Shown here in pieces: positions 20,177 through 32,112 of a stretch of DNA of 64,000 nucleotides. Each line of letters begins with the position of its first letter. The first letter of the stretch is position 1. The DNA comes from Glaciozyma antarctica PI12 (taxonomy: Eukaryota > Basidiomycota > Microbotryomycetes > Kriegeriales > Camptobasidiaceae): contig KZ627161.1 in the NCBI GenBank assembly GCA_002917775.1, positions 284,428 to 348,427 on the forward strand, written 5' to 3'. The translations under genes were made by a program, and so were the position numbers. Under the pieces are notes generated by a model, which saw only the letters and a program-made list of their open reading frames with translations, searched no databases and was not told the DNA's origin.

Positions 20177-21776
20177 AGATGCTGTTGTTGCTGCTGTTGG
20201 AGTTGCTGAAGCTGCTGCTGCTGCGACTGGGAAAGGGTGGCGGAAGGTAGATTTCGGTTCTGCAGCTGTTGGGGCGACGCGAAGTTGGAGGTGGATTGGA
20301 GGATCGCAGCTTGAAGTTCGGCGAGGGAGGGAGGAGGGGCGCCCGCGCGCGCAGCTGCCGCCTTCATGTCGGCGAGGTACTGCTGGAGGTGCTCGTTCGA
20401 TAGGCCGCCAAAGACGGGCTTGTCGATTCGCGGAGGTTGGGTCGGCGCGACGAAAGGCGGGTTTTGGGTAGGTGGCGCGCGGGCGGCGGGCGGCGGGACC
20501 GTCGCAGGAGCGTTGATTCGCTGCTTTTTGTTCGCGCTCGTCGAATCTGATGTCGTTGTGCGTTTAGATCCGTTGGCAGCGGAGGGTTGGAGAGGTTGGG
20601 GAGAGGGTGCAGGCGGGGGATTGATGCGACTGTTGTAGAAGCCGACGAGGAAGCATGAATGCGAGGCGGAGAAGAGGGGAAAAGTGAAGGGGATGTTGGG
20701 CGGGGGATCCGTCGAGGTGAAGACGAGATTGGTGGGGAATCGGGCGGTAGACTGCGATGAGCAGCGCGTTAGATGCGACGCCAGCAGTGTAGCGGCGCGT
20801 ACGTACCTCTTTCCAGAACGCTTCGAGGTTCGGCGTGTACCCCAGTGATATCAGCGAAAATAGGGTCGTCATATGAGATCCCTGAGAGCGGCCAGGCACG
20901 CGTGAGCTCCCCTCCTACAGCAGCAGGAACGCAGCTACTCACCGTCGCAAAGTTCTTGGCCACGGTCTGCCAGCTGTCCTCCTCCTCCACATCCTCGAGC
21001 CAAAGGTCTTGCCCTTCCTCTCCCTCCAGATCCGTTGCACTCAGCACGACGACGTAGCGAGGCAGTTGGCCCCTCCCCTCCGATCCCGCACCTCCGACCG
21101 CTCCCTCGAGTAACCGCCGAGCCGACTTGATCGCGCGAAGGAGACCGGAAGAGGAACGCCATAAGCTGGTGTGTGGTCGAGAGGGTCTTCGAAGGAGTGA
21201 GGGGAGGGCGGCGAGGAAAGCTGCGGGAGGGAGGAAGGGGTGGGTCGGAAGGGCGTGGGATGTGGGGGTCAACGAGGTGATGAGAAGCTGGGGATTCAAG
21301 CGGACGAGTCAGTGACTTGTAACCGTGTGAGTAGGGCTGTTTTGGCACGTCTGTGAGCAGGCTGCCAAGCTCCCAAAGAGGACACTCTGTGAGACGCAAC
21401 CTTGCTGCCGGAGCACCCCCGCAGAGCGAACGCCTACGCCTTCCTGGTAGTCCAGTCCCTCCTGACAATCCAGTCGTCCCTCTGAAGCATCCGCGCCTCT
21501 CCATCTGGTCCGATACCGCCCCCACCGAGCTCAAACGCGCGGCAACAGTCTCTTGAGCCTCACCTGCATCTGGGGGTGAAGTGTCTGCAGCGATCTGCGG
21601 AACGCGAAGAGGTAAGCTACCAACACCCAGCCCCCGCAAAGAAAGCAAACGCACGCAATGATGGTCTTGCAATACGTCCCGACGGCGGACTGGACAGAGG
21701 AGTCGAGAACGAGGACAACAGGAACGGTATTGCCGCCTTTACGCTTCTGTTGCTGGGGAGGCGGCTTTGCAGCCAT
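18835..21776 (-). CDS. MED25: Mediator subunit 25-like protein (VWA plus polyQ)
   Basis: Probable metazoan/plant-type Med25 homologue, a Mediator subunit contacted by activators. Start ATG 21774-21776. N terminus NTVPVVLVLDSSVQSAVGTY begins a von Willebrand A-like domain continuing through MNPQLLITSLTPTSHALPTH, LPRYVVVLSATDLEGEEGQD and GYTPNLEAFWKEV. A low-complexity middle follows with HLQQYLADMKAAAARAG and a long polyglutamine tract, then an ordered C-terminal domain WRGPISWTIGGDAVTPKKE, FPTAWRIAGLVPMQMSTLQD and LVGIVFTKIPIPDVWTQQGQ resembling the Med25/PTOV ACID fold, and a second Gln-rich tail ending GARPNQ (stop 18835-18837). About 800 residues. The VWA plus polyQ plus ACID-like order supports Med25; a different Gln-rich coactivator cannot be excluded. 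Confidence 0.72.
18990..19075 (+). repeat. polyglutamine-coding trinucleotide repeat (C-terminal)
   Basis: CTG/TTG-rich triplets on the plus strand encode interrupted glutamine runs near the Med25-like C terminus (minus strand). Confidence 0.85.
20126..20231 (+). repeat. polyglutamine-coding CTG/CAG repeat
   Basis: Nearly pure GCTGCTG run (CAG/CAA on the coding minus strand) in the middle of the Med25-like gene, about 30 Gln codons with few interruptions. Likely length-polymorphic. Confidence 0.9.
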
Positions 21777-21904
21777 TTGTAAAGCTCCAAGCCCGTCGAA
21801 GAGCGTCTGAGGAGTTGGGGAGGAGACGAGGAGCAACAGGTGACGGAGCCAGATCTTGAGATTGCTCTCGGGGCGACTCTCTCCTTCCTATCATCAAGCT
21901 CGCC

Positions 21905-22585
21905 ATGTCAGACGTACGTACTCGCGCGTAACAGCAAGTCAGCACGCTCAGCTAACCCCCTGCACCTCTCACAGCGAGACCAAGAATGGGGTTCGTCCCT
22001 ACCCCACCTACCCAACTCCTCCTCCCGCTGACCCTCTCCCGCAGAGATCCGCTACTCCAACAGTCGTTCGCGACCCTACTTCTACTCAATCACCGCTAAG
22101 GAATCACGCTGGGAGCCCCCGTCCTGCTTCACTCCCGAAGAGCTCCTCGCCCTCCCAGGAGCCGAGCACCTCTCTGCCCGGCCTAAGCAAGTCCGCGCGT
22201 CCCACCTCCTCATCAAGCATGCGGGAAGTAGGAAGCCTGCGAGCTGGAAGGAGAAGGTCATCACGAGGAGCAAGGAGGAGGCGATTGCGATCCTCAAGGC
22301 GCACCAGAAGGCGTTGAACGAGGCGGACGACTTGGGGGAGGAGTTTGGAAGGCTGGCCACGACGGAGAGCGATTGCTCGAGTGCCAAGTACGGCGGTGAC
22401 CTCGGTGCGTGACTTTCTCGAGCTGGAGGGGACGGGCAGGAGCTGACGAGGAGCTCCTAGGGACCTTCGGGCCGAAGCAGATGCAGAAGCCTTTCGAGGA
22501 CGCGACGTTCGCGACGGAGATTGGCAAGATGAGCGAGATCGTCGACACCGACTCGGGTGTGCACCTTATTCTCAGGACGGGATAA
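21905..22585 (+). CDS. ESS1: Pin1/Ess1 peptidyl-prolyl cis-trans isomerase
   Basis: Phospho-Ser/Thr-Pro-specific prolyl isomerase acting on the RNA polymerase II CTD. Start ATG 21905; a 9-nt first coding exon (MSD) is followed by an intron, then RDQEW, another intron, and [20 protein letters not shown], completing the WW domain (W...YFY...W). The parvulin domain reads [79 protein letters not shown] and [18 protein letters not shown], stop 22583-22585. The active-site Cys (SDCSSA) and the His residues of SHLL and GVHLI are intact; basic residues in the [10 protein letters not shown] loop suit phosphate binding. Four introns. Divergent from the Med25-like gene with a 128-bp spacer. Confidence 0.96.
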
Positions 22586-22768
22586 AGAAGGCGGCGCGTT
22601 GAATTGCATTTATTGTGTCGTGTATCGCTGCGCTGCTCCTCCCTGCTCTGCTTCGTCTCCCAGCTCAGCCTGCGTTTCGACTCTCCCTGCTCAAGACGAA
22701 TTGCTTCTGGATAGTGGAACGTAACCAATGAATGCGAGCTGCGAGTTACAAATCTATCGCCACCACCC

Positions 22769-25700
22769 TCAGATCTCTACGAGCGGAGCAGCGCGCACTC
22801 TCGCCAACAGTGCCGCCATCGGTCTGCACGCGCGACGTCAGCGTACTCTCCTTGACTAGGAAAGGAAATCACGCACAGGAACTTCTCCTCGCACAGGCTC
22901 GAGAAGTAGAAAGAGTGCTCTGCATCATGAGGGCCGACGAGGTTGTGTGCCAGCTCGCTATGTCTCTTCGTCAGCGCACCATCCGAGAAGGAGTAGAAAC
23001 GTAGAAACGTACTGTGCCAACGTATGGAACACGCTGATGAGCGGTTCCGCCAGCTCCCCCCTCACGACCGCCGCATCGTGCCAAGCGAGGTAGTAACGCA
23101 GGTTTAGATAAAGCGACCCGTTCCGGTTGAACGCGATCAACGGGCCGGAGAGGTCGTGGAAGATGTGGAGAGAGCGAGGGTCGACGCCGAAGACTTCTCC
23201 GACGGGACGGACAACGAGAGTGATGAATCGAAGGAGGGCGGCGTGGTGCGATCGTACGAAGTCGGGCCTGTCGCGAACGGAGAACAGAGTTAGCGGCGAG
23301 AGGGAGGAAAATGGAGGAAACGCACGGGTCGAGGATCTCGCGAGCGACGAAGAACCTGAGTCCACCAAGCTCGGCAGCGAAGACGAGGTCTGCAGCGGCG
23401 GTCGAATCGCAGTACGAAGACTCCGATTCTTTGACCTGCGTCTTCTCGACGGCATTCGAAATCGAGTTGGATGATTCGGGTCGAGAAGCCTGCACATCAC
23501 GAGACCGTCAACCCAGGCTGGCGTCCGAGCGAGCGAGCGAGCGACGTACCTGGATCGCGCGAAGCACGTTCGAGCGGATTGTGTCAGTCGACGTGGGCGT
23601 TTCCGCTGCCGTCGAAGACGATCTCGTTCCCGTCCGAGGAGGAATAGCTGCAGCGAGGTTCGGCGTAGGAAGGCCCTGCGAGCTCCCGTCGCCCATCGAG
23701 CTCGCTCCCCGGCTCTCAGGCCGGAGCCTGCGCTTGAGGTTCCCAAAGAGTCCGCTGTCGGAGCCGGGCATCCGCTGCTCGCCCATGATCATTGGGACTG
23801 GAGGAGGGGGAGGGCGCTTGGGGTAGTTGCTGGAAAGGAGCTGGTTCGCGGCGTTTTCGACGTGCGATCCGGATTGAGCTTGGAGGAGAGAGCGGAGGTA
23901 CGAAGGTTCGGCGTCGGGAAAGAGGGAGCCGAGCTGCTTCTCGTGGCTGGCGAGCTTCTCTGGAGACTGGAGTGGGGTTAGCGTTGAGCCAGTGCGAGAA
24001 AGAGACGACGAACAAGGGCGTTCGCGCAGCGGAGCTGGGCTTGCAATCGTTCTTCGCGTAGACGCTGCTCCGCTATTTCCCGTTCGACTTGACGCGCATT
24101 AAGAATCCTGTCGACCTGTGATCGAAGCGCTCGTCAGTCGAAGGCAAAGACTCTGAGTGCAGGAAAGGTTACGTTGAAGCCTCGACGCTTGAGGTTCTTC
24201 AGGGTCGTGCTGAGGATAGTCATGAAGAGCAGTGCGTCGTTCGGCCGCTGCCTCGAGAGCAGAAGGCGGCAGAGAGCGATTGCGACCTCGTAGTAGTCTA
24301 GCTCGAGGTCGGAACTGACGAAGAGGAGAACGTCGCCTTTGGGGTCGAGCTTGGCGAATGCAGAAGCCGCCTGCGTGTCCTTCTTGAGCGTGCCAGCCGT
24401 CGCAAGCGTGCGAATGAGCTCGATCGACCTGCGTTACAAAGTCAGATGTGCGAGCAGAAAATCCTACCGATGAGGACGCACCGAACTTCGGAGACGAGAA
24501 GATGGGACTGAATCCACTCAGCGTCGTGCTTGAGCTCTCCCTTCCCATACTGCTGTCTTCGTTCCGCAAGAAAGAGGAAGGTCCGCTCGGTCACCGCTGC
24601 AGCTACCTAGTCAGCCCCGGTTCGACGACGACAACGCCGCGAAGACGCACCTCGCCGAAGCTCTGCAGCTCGCTTTGATCCCATGTCCGGCTCGCCAATG
24701 CTTCGATAGTGCTCCTTGACAAGTTGCGAGATCCTCGAGGCTCCCAGCGCCTCTGCAAACGCCTCGATCGAGTCCTCCTGAGGACAAGCGAGGATGTCGC
24801 TCTGGAAGACGCGAAAAGCTGCAAGTGGAATGCGACGTTAGGAAGCTTCGCAGGAAGGGTCGGAACGGGAAAGCACTTTGTGGGTCGTCGTTAACGGCAA
24901 GCTCGTCGGCCCGAGCGAGCTTGTAGATGAGGCTGCCTGCTTCTTCATCGTCGTCGTCATCATCGTCGCGAGCTGCCTTCTTCGGCGCCGAGGTCGAGAT
25001 TCGCATCGAACCGAGGAAGAACGCCGACGTCTTCATCTGGCTTCGCAGCGTCGAAGATAGGGCACCGTAGTTGATTGCCAGCATGCGCAGTACTGAGGAG
25101 AGTGTCGTCAGCGTGCGGCCTCTGCGCAAGAACGCTGGCGTACCTGCGAGATAGCGATCCGCAGAGCCGCAAAGATCGAGAAAGCGTCCTGGAGAGCGAA
25201 CGCACGTCGTCAGTCCTGTTCGGAGATGGCTGCATGCCGACTTACCTGGATCAGCAACGACAGAGACGGTGATCTCAGTCGGTGAAGGGGTATCCTTGAC
25301 TCCGATGGCGACGAGGAACGGTTTCGCGGCGGGACCAAAGTCAGGAAGAGTCGTAAATAACGCCTTGAGTCCAGCGGGAAGCGCTGTATCTGCGCCGAAG
25401 AAGCACGACGACGGTGAGCTGAGCTCGATGGCGCCTCCAGCTCGCTCAACGGGGATGATGTTTGCTGCTCGAAGCGTAGCGACGTCGGACGATGATAAGC
25501 CTGCGAAGAGATGCCAGCTTAGTTGAGCTCGTCGGGCGAAAATTGACGCACGAGAGACCTGGCTCGACATGTAGCCAAAGATGTCTCGAGCCTTGCGAAC
25601 ACTCGCCGGAGGTGCCTTGACGAGGGCGACCACGAGCTCGGAAGGCGGAGGATCTTGAGCGATCTTGAGCCGTCCTGCGTCGTTCTGCAGGCGGTTCGCC

Positions 25701-28700
25701 AGAACAGCGAAGCCCAGGAGAGAGGCAGCGACGTTCGAGACGACCTCAGCCGGCTTTGCGAAAATCAACTTGTCGTTCCGAACCGCCGGAACGAATGGGA
25801 GAGCGTGCTTGGTAGGAGAGTCTGCGGTGGAGCTCAGCTTGCGTATTCCTCAAACAAGGTGCGTGTACGCACAGGTCTTGTCAAAGCCGGCGGTAGAGTA
25901 CTCGTCGAGAAAGTAGCGGAGCGCAGCTTCTTGGCGAGAAGGGTTGTCGGTCGAGGCGGCAATTTGAAGGACTTGGTCGACTGCAGGCGTGCGCTGAAGG
26001 CCAAGCTCGAAGAGGAATTTGGCTGTGTAGGACGTTAGCTGCAGCCGAACAGCGGAGAGAGGCTACTGACCTTCGTCGGAGGTTGTTCGCCATTTGTGCA
26101 CTCCCGTTGACCAATCGACGACAGGCAGACCGAGCAATCTCAAGGGGTCCGTTGGCTACAGAAGCGAGAGTTAGTGTGAGGCCAGGTTTGGGAGTGAAGG
26201 AAGAAGACCGACCTCGAAAAGTTGCGCAGCAGTGAACCGAACGACCTTGCGAGAGCTCGGAACCGTTCCCGGAGCAGCAGTGTCGACGACGGCAGCTCCT
26301 CCCTCCTTCGGTAGCCACGCAGTCTTCCTCAGACGGTCGACCTCGCTGGAAGACAGGGTATCCCGAACCGAAACGAGGTACTTGACGAGGTCGACGTGCG
26401 ACCAGTCGCCTTGACCGAGCAACCGCGTGAAGACAAGCTGGAGCTGCAGGAGGAGGGCTGTAAGTCGCTGAGAGTCAACCGAAAAAGCGGACGAACCTCG
26501 ACGTGCCGCCGAACGCCCAACGCCGTGAGAAGCTTCTCGAGGTTGCCCTTGACGGGAAGCCCGCTGGGAAGAGTGACGATGGGCAGGTCGTCAAAGAGAA
26601 GGACGTTGGCGAAGTAGCTTTCGGTAGGTTTGCGAGGACCTTGGCGGGTTTGGGAGGCGAGAAGAGTGGAGAGGCGAGAAGAGTGGAGAGCTCGGCATGT
26701 CGAGGAAGCGAGAGAGTCGGCCAGCCGCGCGCGAGGGTGTTGAGGACCTGCGCAGCTCAATTAGTGGTATCCTCGTGCGAAGGCGGCCGAGACGCACCTT
26801 CTCCGCAAAGTGAGGCGAGACGAGGAGATTCGTATCGGCCTTGGCTCCCGCTCCAGCCATCGGCAACGAGAGGAGGTAGCGAACCCACTCGAGAAGCGAC
26901 AGCTCCTCAAACTGGAAGACGCGATTCAGATCCGTCGCAGCGAAGGATCGAGTGAGGGCGAACGGGAGGGTGTGCTCGGGGAGAGGGAGGTCGACGGAGA
27001 TGAGCTTGGGATTGAGAAAGGTCTTGTAGCCGGCCAGAGGGTGGATCCGAGTGTCGGGATCGGTGATCGAGATCATGGCGGCCTCCTTGAGCTTGCTGAG
27101 GAGAGCTAAATCGTACGACCGGTTCGCAGCAAGCGAAATCCACCACTTGAAGCAATGCTCCGCCTCCTCGATCGTGAGAGCGTGCGTAGCGAGGTCGGCC
27201 AGCACGTCCTCCAGCGAAATGTCTCGCACCAGGTTTCGATCTCGCAGCGCCGCGAGGAAGCGAGGTGCGCCGCTCGAGACGGCCTCGGGGACGGTGGGGA
27301 TCTCTTTGAGGAAGCTGGCGAGTTGCGGATTGGGAAGGCGAACTTGCGAGGCGGGAAGAGGGCCGAGCTGGGAGATGAGAGTGATGGCGGAGTTGCGGTT
27401 CGTGGCGAAGAAGCTCGTTTCGGTTTCCGACCCGACGACGGGGGAGGGAGTCGATAGGGAGAAGGTGAAGAACCTGGAGAGGTGATCTCAGCGGTGAACT
27501 GCGAGGGAGTAGAAGGTGGGACGCACTTCATGAGGTGGAGAGCTCTTCCTTGAAGCTTCGCCTTGCCCTCGGCACTCAGTCCCTTGGACACGAACAGCCT
27601 CGCGATATCTGCGACCGAATTCAGCGCGAGATTTCGGCCTTGACGCACAGAAGAGCTCACTCGCCAGCTCCTCCTCGTAAACCGTGCGCGCGAGAATCCC
27701 TCCAGCCCACAGCAGCTCGCGATTCCAGTCGGCGACGTGTCTCGCCTGGAAGTCGAGGGATTCGCGCTCGACCGTCGAGACGAACCTCGCCGCCACTGAT
27801 GCGGCGCATCCCGTTGTCTGAAACGTCCTGCGAGATCGCACTATCAGTGATGTCGCCTGCGAACACAGCGGGAAGTGCTCACGGGAAGCCAATAAACACT
27901 CGCCCATTCGTCTCCAAGTCCGAGAGCAAGCCTACAAACACCTTGCGCGCATCTTCGTCTCCCTCGACGCCCTTGCCCTTCGCATGCGAGCTCCCAGAAT
28001 CCCTGCTCGCGTCAAACTCGTCCTTCCCCGTCCAAATAAGGCTATACGCCGTCGATTTCGGGAGAGCCTTCTTGGTCGCGCGCAGCATCTCGGCGCTAAA
28101 GTACGTCGAGGGAGTGACTCGAAGCTCGGCGGAGACGGTGCGAAGGAAGAGGGTCGAAAGGAGGAGGTCGAGAGGGTCTTTCGTTGACGGCGGTGGAAAA
28201 ATGGCGGTGGGTGTGCTCGCGACAGTGGGACGGGGTTTAGAGGAGAAGGCGGCGAGCATCTTAGTTGCGAAGGAGGAGGTCGCGGTCGCAGCTGCTGCCA
28301 GGCTGACGGCGGGCTTGGGCTTGGCGGCATACGAGGAGAGCCAGCGCGAGACCTCGGCGCGGAGTTGAAGTGGGACTTCGGAGATGGACGTGAGGTGAAG
28401 GATCTTGAGGGGAGAAGTGGAAGCGAGGTTCGGGTGCGGAGTGATGAGTCGGGAGGGGGCGAGGGTCTTTGAGATGCGAAAGAGGAGCTACGTGAGGCGG
28501 AAGTCAGCGGCTGTTACTTCGCTTAAAGGGGAGGTAATTACGTGTCCGTCAAAGTGCACTGTGAGGGCGAGAATCAATAAGGACATGCGCGATCGAAACT
28601 GAGGGACGAACTCGAGATGGTGCGAATGCTGCTCGTGAATGCTAGGCACGTCGTCAAGAACCGCGCAAACTGGAGGACAGTATCAGCTCCGCTTGGCAAT

Positions 28701-29514
28701 AACGAAGCTGGGACGCACGTCGGTCGGCTCTGGCATCGGCGCCTGCTCGCGAAGGTCAACCAGAATCGTCGTCCAAGGCTTTCCGTCTTTCGTAACGTTC
28801 TTAACTCCATTCTCGTCGCTTGCCGTCTTGACGCTGTGATCGTGCGCTGTCAGCACCTCGCCAAATCGTGAGCTGGGGGCGACACTGACTAGAGTTGATC
28901 GCCTCCTCCCTTCCAGTAGAACTGCATCATCCGAGATCCGGAGAGTACGACCGGCTCCTCGCAAAGGGAGAAGAGCGAGTACCATCCTACTCCGAATGCA
29001 CCTATCTTGCCCTCGTCGGGATTGCCTTCAGCAATCTCAAAGCGTGCTCGAGGTTAGCTTGGCCCCTCTCATCCCCCTCCTGAGACGCACCTTCTTGAGC
29101 CGGTTCCAATCCTCGTCCCTGAAAACCATCCCGTCGTTCCGGACCATGATGCTCGTTACTGCTTGAGTCTTGAGGTTCGGGAGACGGTCCTTGGGGTGCA
29201 AGAGCGGCGACTCGGTGGGACCGGCGTCGGGGGTGGTGCGGAAGTGGATCTCGACCGTCGAGGCGGAGGCGCTGTGCAATGATAGATCAGCTGTGCTTTC
29301 CAAAGCTTCTCTTGCAGCGCGTACTCGTCGGCGTTCTGCAGGAGCTCGCGAAAGACTGGGAGAACGTCAGCGAGCGTTCGACGACCTCCACATCGTGGCA
29401 CTCACCAGTCGATTCGCCCGAGTAGCGTGCTAGGATCTTCTCCACTAGAGCTCGCTGGTTGACGCTCACTGCCTCGTCTACGCCTGAGTGGAGGAGCGCC
29501 TTGAAGTCGGCCAT
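22769..29514 (-). CDS. Giant fungal GHKL-ATPase (sacsin/Hsp90-like, DUF3684) protein with C-terminal HExxH motif
   Basis: Very large protein, about 1,700 residues by estimate, spread over many short exons. It starts MADFKALLHSGVDEAVSVNQ (ATG 29512-29514). The N-terminal domain is a Bergerat-fold ATPase: ELLQNADDA (N-box, made by splicing out a GTACGC intron), MVRNDGMVFRDEDWNRLKKI (G1 box) and GAFGVGWYSLFSLCEEP (G2 box), close to sacsin and Hsp90. The order matches the fungal DUF3684 family as remembered. The long middle has no motif I recognise. Near the C terminus, FVRSHHAALLRFITLVVRPV and SLYLNLRYYLAWHD precede HTLAHELAHNLVGPHDAEH, an HExxH metallopeptidase-like site assembled across one intron. 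Ends RAAPLVEI and stop (22769-22771). Cellular role unknown; a chaperone-like function is inferred only from the ATPase fold. Confidence 0.85.
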
Positions 29515-30588
29515 TGCGTTCGCGTGTTCGAGGGGCGCGGGCTGCTGGCTGCTCTTCACCTGGGCCTCTTCAAAGTGCGGCTGGGAGCTGAGTTCCAGAA
29601 AGAGGGAGAGGGAGAGGGGAGGAAGAGGTAGGGAAGAGGGGGAGACACACCGTCAAAGTACGCTGCAGCGAACTCCGAAGATCCGAAGGCCGAGAAATTG
29701 GATCCCTTCCTCCCCTCTCTGCTCTGCAAGAGTAGGAAACCGTGAAGCTACGACTACTGGCTTGGCAAGGCTAATTGGCGTTCGGCTTGCTGAGCTGCTG
29801 AGCCGCAGGCACAGTACCGTGTTTGCCCCGGAAGCGGTCCCTTTTGTGTGATTTTGCGTTCCTTCTCGCACGCTTCCGCAATCTCATATTTTCAAACTTT
29901 TCTGGTGCACAACCGTATAATATCTCGCATCTATCACATGGCCAAAGCTGGAGTTGTTTCGTAAAGTGTTGGAGGTGTAGTGCCTGTTCCCGCGAGACGC
30001 CTTCTCTCGCGCCCGTCGGTCAAAATCGTGCCCCCTCTCCCCTCCTTCCTCAGTGACTTCTGCACTGATCTGGATGTTGGAAACCCCTGCGAGAGCCCTT
30101 TAATCGAGATTGCCTGCAAGGCACCCGCTGGAAAGGACTGCAGCACTTACAGTGTGATGAACAAGGTGGCCGCACAGCGTCTTAACTGGTTGTTGGGCGT
30201 GCTGGATTTGAAGCGGTAATTTGCAAATGAACGGCAGCAAATCCTGACAGTAGAGGAAACTCAAGTCGCAGGAGAGACTGGGAGACTGTTGGGCAGCTAC
30301 AACCGTCCGGAAGGGACCCTGTCGATCTGTGTGAACTTTGCACCTGAGAATGTGAGCATGTCGCTGGGTGAGATCTCCTTTCAATAGAAGCTGTAGCCGC
30401 ACCGACTGGTGAAAGAGCGGAGAGAATATCTAAGAAAGGAACATGGGTTGTCCCGACGCTTCATCTCACTCTGAGGCGCGGTACGAAAACCCGTAGCCCG
30501 GAAGTCCGGATCAGGTGAAGGCGGTGAGGCATTGGGCCCTCCCTCCTTTCTTCATCTCCACGGTCCTTGGCGGTCCTTTTTAAAAAGA
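29515..30588. other. upstream region of the giant ATPase gene and edge of gene-poor island
   Basis: No gene recognised. CT/GA-rich leader-like DNA near 29560-29650 gives way to sequence of lower GC. Open frames of 60-90 codons here mostly lack ATG starts and show no family features. Confidence 0.5.
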
Positions 30589-30770
30589 AATTGGAGTCCA
30601 GCAAGTCCGAGTTGCAAATCGCGAGGGAGAGGCTTGGAAGCCCAAGTGGTGTTAGTTGCAAAGGTTGATTCCGCAAAGGTGGATAAAATGAGAAGATAGA
30701 CAATTGCAAATAAAAAGTAAAGTTAAGGATTAAGAATAGTGAATAGAGACTATATACTATATATTGTAGT
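30589..30770 (+). repeat. dispersed repeat block, copy A
   Basis: Begins with TTGGAGTCCAG and includes GGCTTGGAAGCCCAAGTGGT. It matches copy B (32971-33145) along its length with scattered substitutions and small gaps. Both copies are followed by a copy of the tRNA-flank repeat, so the duplication may be one larger block later disturbed. Confidence 0.75.
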
Positions 30771-30930
30771 TAAGGAACGAACAAAGGCCAGAAACAACAC
30801 TCAGAAATAATAATCTCTCGTAAACATCCCCTATGATGGTGAAATCCGTCGAGCATGAAGTCACGCACCGCGCAGAAAGAGACTCAGAGCCCACACCAAT
30901 ACTGTAAAATGCCGTGAGTGCCAAAAAAGG

Positions 30931-31078
30931 CTGGGAGTGTCAATGTTTGTAGCCAAGGACCATGGATTGGATCTGAATGCCAGAAACGGTCCCTCTCTTC
31001 ATTAAACGGGCAAGTAGTCAAGTGGTTACGACGATAGTTTCGAATTAATCGATGAGCTGTTCCTCTTGTAGGGCGTAG
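30931..31078 (+). repeat. tRNA-flank repeat copy 1 with truncated tRNA-Ser
   Basis: About 148 bp that read identically to 31117-31264: 77 bp of 5' flank plus a tRNA-Ser gene from its first base to the start of the T stem. The copy breaks off at GGCGTAG, before the T loop, so it lacks the B box and 3' acceptor strand and cannot fold as a tRNA. Unrelated DNA follows before copy 2. Confidence 0.85.
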
Positions 31079-31116
31079 ACACTAATACTGCGATGCCCGT
31101 TCATTTCTGGAAAAAG

Positions 31117-31193
31117 CTGGGAGTGTCAATGTTTGTAGCCAAGGACCATGGATTGGATCTGAATGCCAGAAACGGTCCCTCTCTTCATTAAAC
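31117..31193 (+). repeat. tRNA-flank repeat copy 2 (5' flank of the intact tRNA)
   Basis: 5' flank identical to copy 1 and nearly identical to copy 3 (33174). It directly precedes the complete tRNA-Ser gene. Confidence 0.85.
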
Positions 31194-31285
31194 GGGCAAG
31201 TAGTCAAGTGGTTACGACGATAGTTTCGAATTAATCGATGAGCTGTTCCTCTTGTAGGGCGTAGGTTCGAATCCTGCCTTGCTCG
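31194..31285 (+). tRNA. tRNA-Ser(CGA), intron-containing
   Basis: Folded by eye. Acceptor stem GGGCAAG/CTTGCTC (31194-31200 with 31278-31284), discriminator G, D stem GTC/GAC, anticodon stem ATAGT/GCTGT with loop TTCGAA...A giving anticodon CGA, and T arm GTAGG-TTCGAAT-CCTGC. A variable arm of about 14 nt (T-CCT-CTTGT-AGG-GC) marks a class II tRNA, and the discriminator G fits serine. About 10 nt (near 31231-31240) after the base 3' of the anticodon is read as an intron; yeast tRNA-Ser(CGA) is also intron-bearing. A-box (TAGTCAAGTGG) and B-box (GGTTCGAATCC) are good, and a T-run directly follows as a Pol III terminator. Confidence 0.8.
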
Positions 31286-31293
31286 TTTTTTTT
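31286..31293 (+). terminator. Pol III terminator T-run
   Basis: Run of eight T immediately after the tRNA-Ser discriminator base. Confidence 0.75.
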
Positions 31294-32112
31294 GGCGAAA
31301 ACGAGAGGGCCCAGCTTGTTTCAAGAGATTGTAGATGCAGGATTTCGATTTACGGGGTGGGGGGGATTGAGCAGGGTAGCGCTTCACACACTGTTCCTTG
31401 CAGAGCTGTTGAGCACGCTCGTCCCTGTCCCGCAACAAAGTGAGTGCAAGCTCAAGTGGAAAGGTGAATGATGGCACCGGAGAGGTCTTTAGCTTGCATT
31501 ACCGTGAGCAGGGAGAGACCTTGCCCCTTCAGAGTCCTCTCATCCAAACATTTTCTCAAGTAATGCGAGGGGAGTCCCTGTCCTGCACAGCGTTGAAAGC
31601 AGCATTATATAGCTGGGAGAGCTGCTTAAAAAAAGTCCCATTCCTGCTCACCACCACAGGCTGGACCAACACGGTCGGTGCAGGAACCACCAGTCTCAGC
31701 GCAGTGGGTGAGTCTAGGATACCGGCTTGGGGGACGAGGAGGCGAGGAGGTGAAGGCAGGAGTCTGGCGAGGGCGAATCGAGGTGTTTCTCTCGAGGAGT
31801 AACAGAGAATCGAGTCTAGGTTTCGAAAGACTGAGGGGGGAGTGAGGGAGTGGGGAGGAAAGTCGAGGGGAGAGGTCAATGGGGAGAGATGAGGAGGAGA
31901 AGCTACGCCGAGGTCCCAAAAGTTCATTGAGAATCCAACTCGCGTGCTTGCCGGCCACCGTTGAGAACGCGCCGGCTCTAATCTGCTTGCTTTCACATCG
32001 GAGAGTCCTGCAAGGAGAAAGGAAGTCAACAGTGTTCAAAGTGAAAGTGATTGTGACTTAGCGGAGTCAGAGTGAGAGATTGTGTGAGAGATCCTTGCAA
32101 GAAGGGTGCAGT
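31294..32112. other. gene-poor spacer
   Basis: No gene or RNA recognised between the tRNA and the inverted repeat. A 131-codon frame overlapping the tRNA in antisense is an artefact (see rejected). Confidence 0.45.

Noticed and set aside
31082-31477. 131-codon minus-strand frame containing RQDSNLRPTRGTAHRL
   Set aside because: This is the well-known false ORF pattern produced by reading a tRNA gene in antisense; it lies over the tRNA-Ser.
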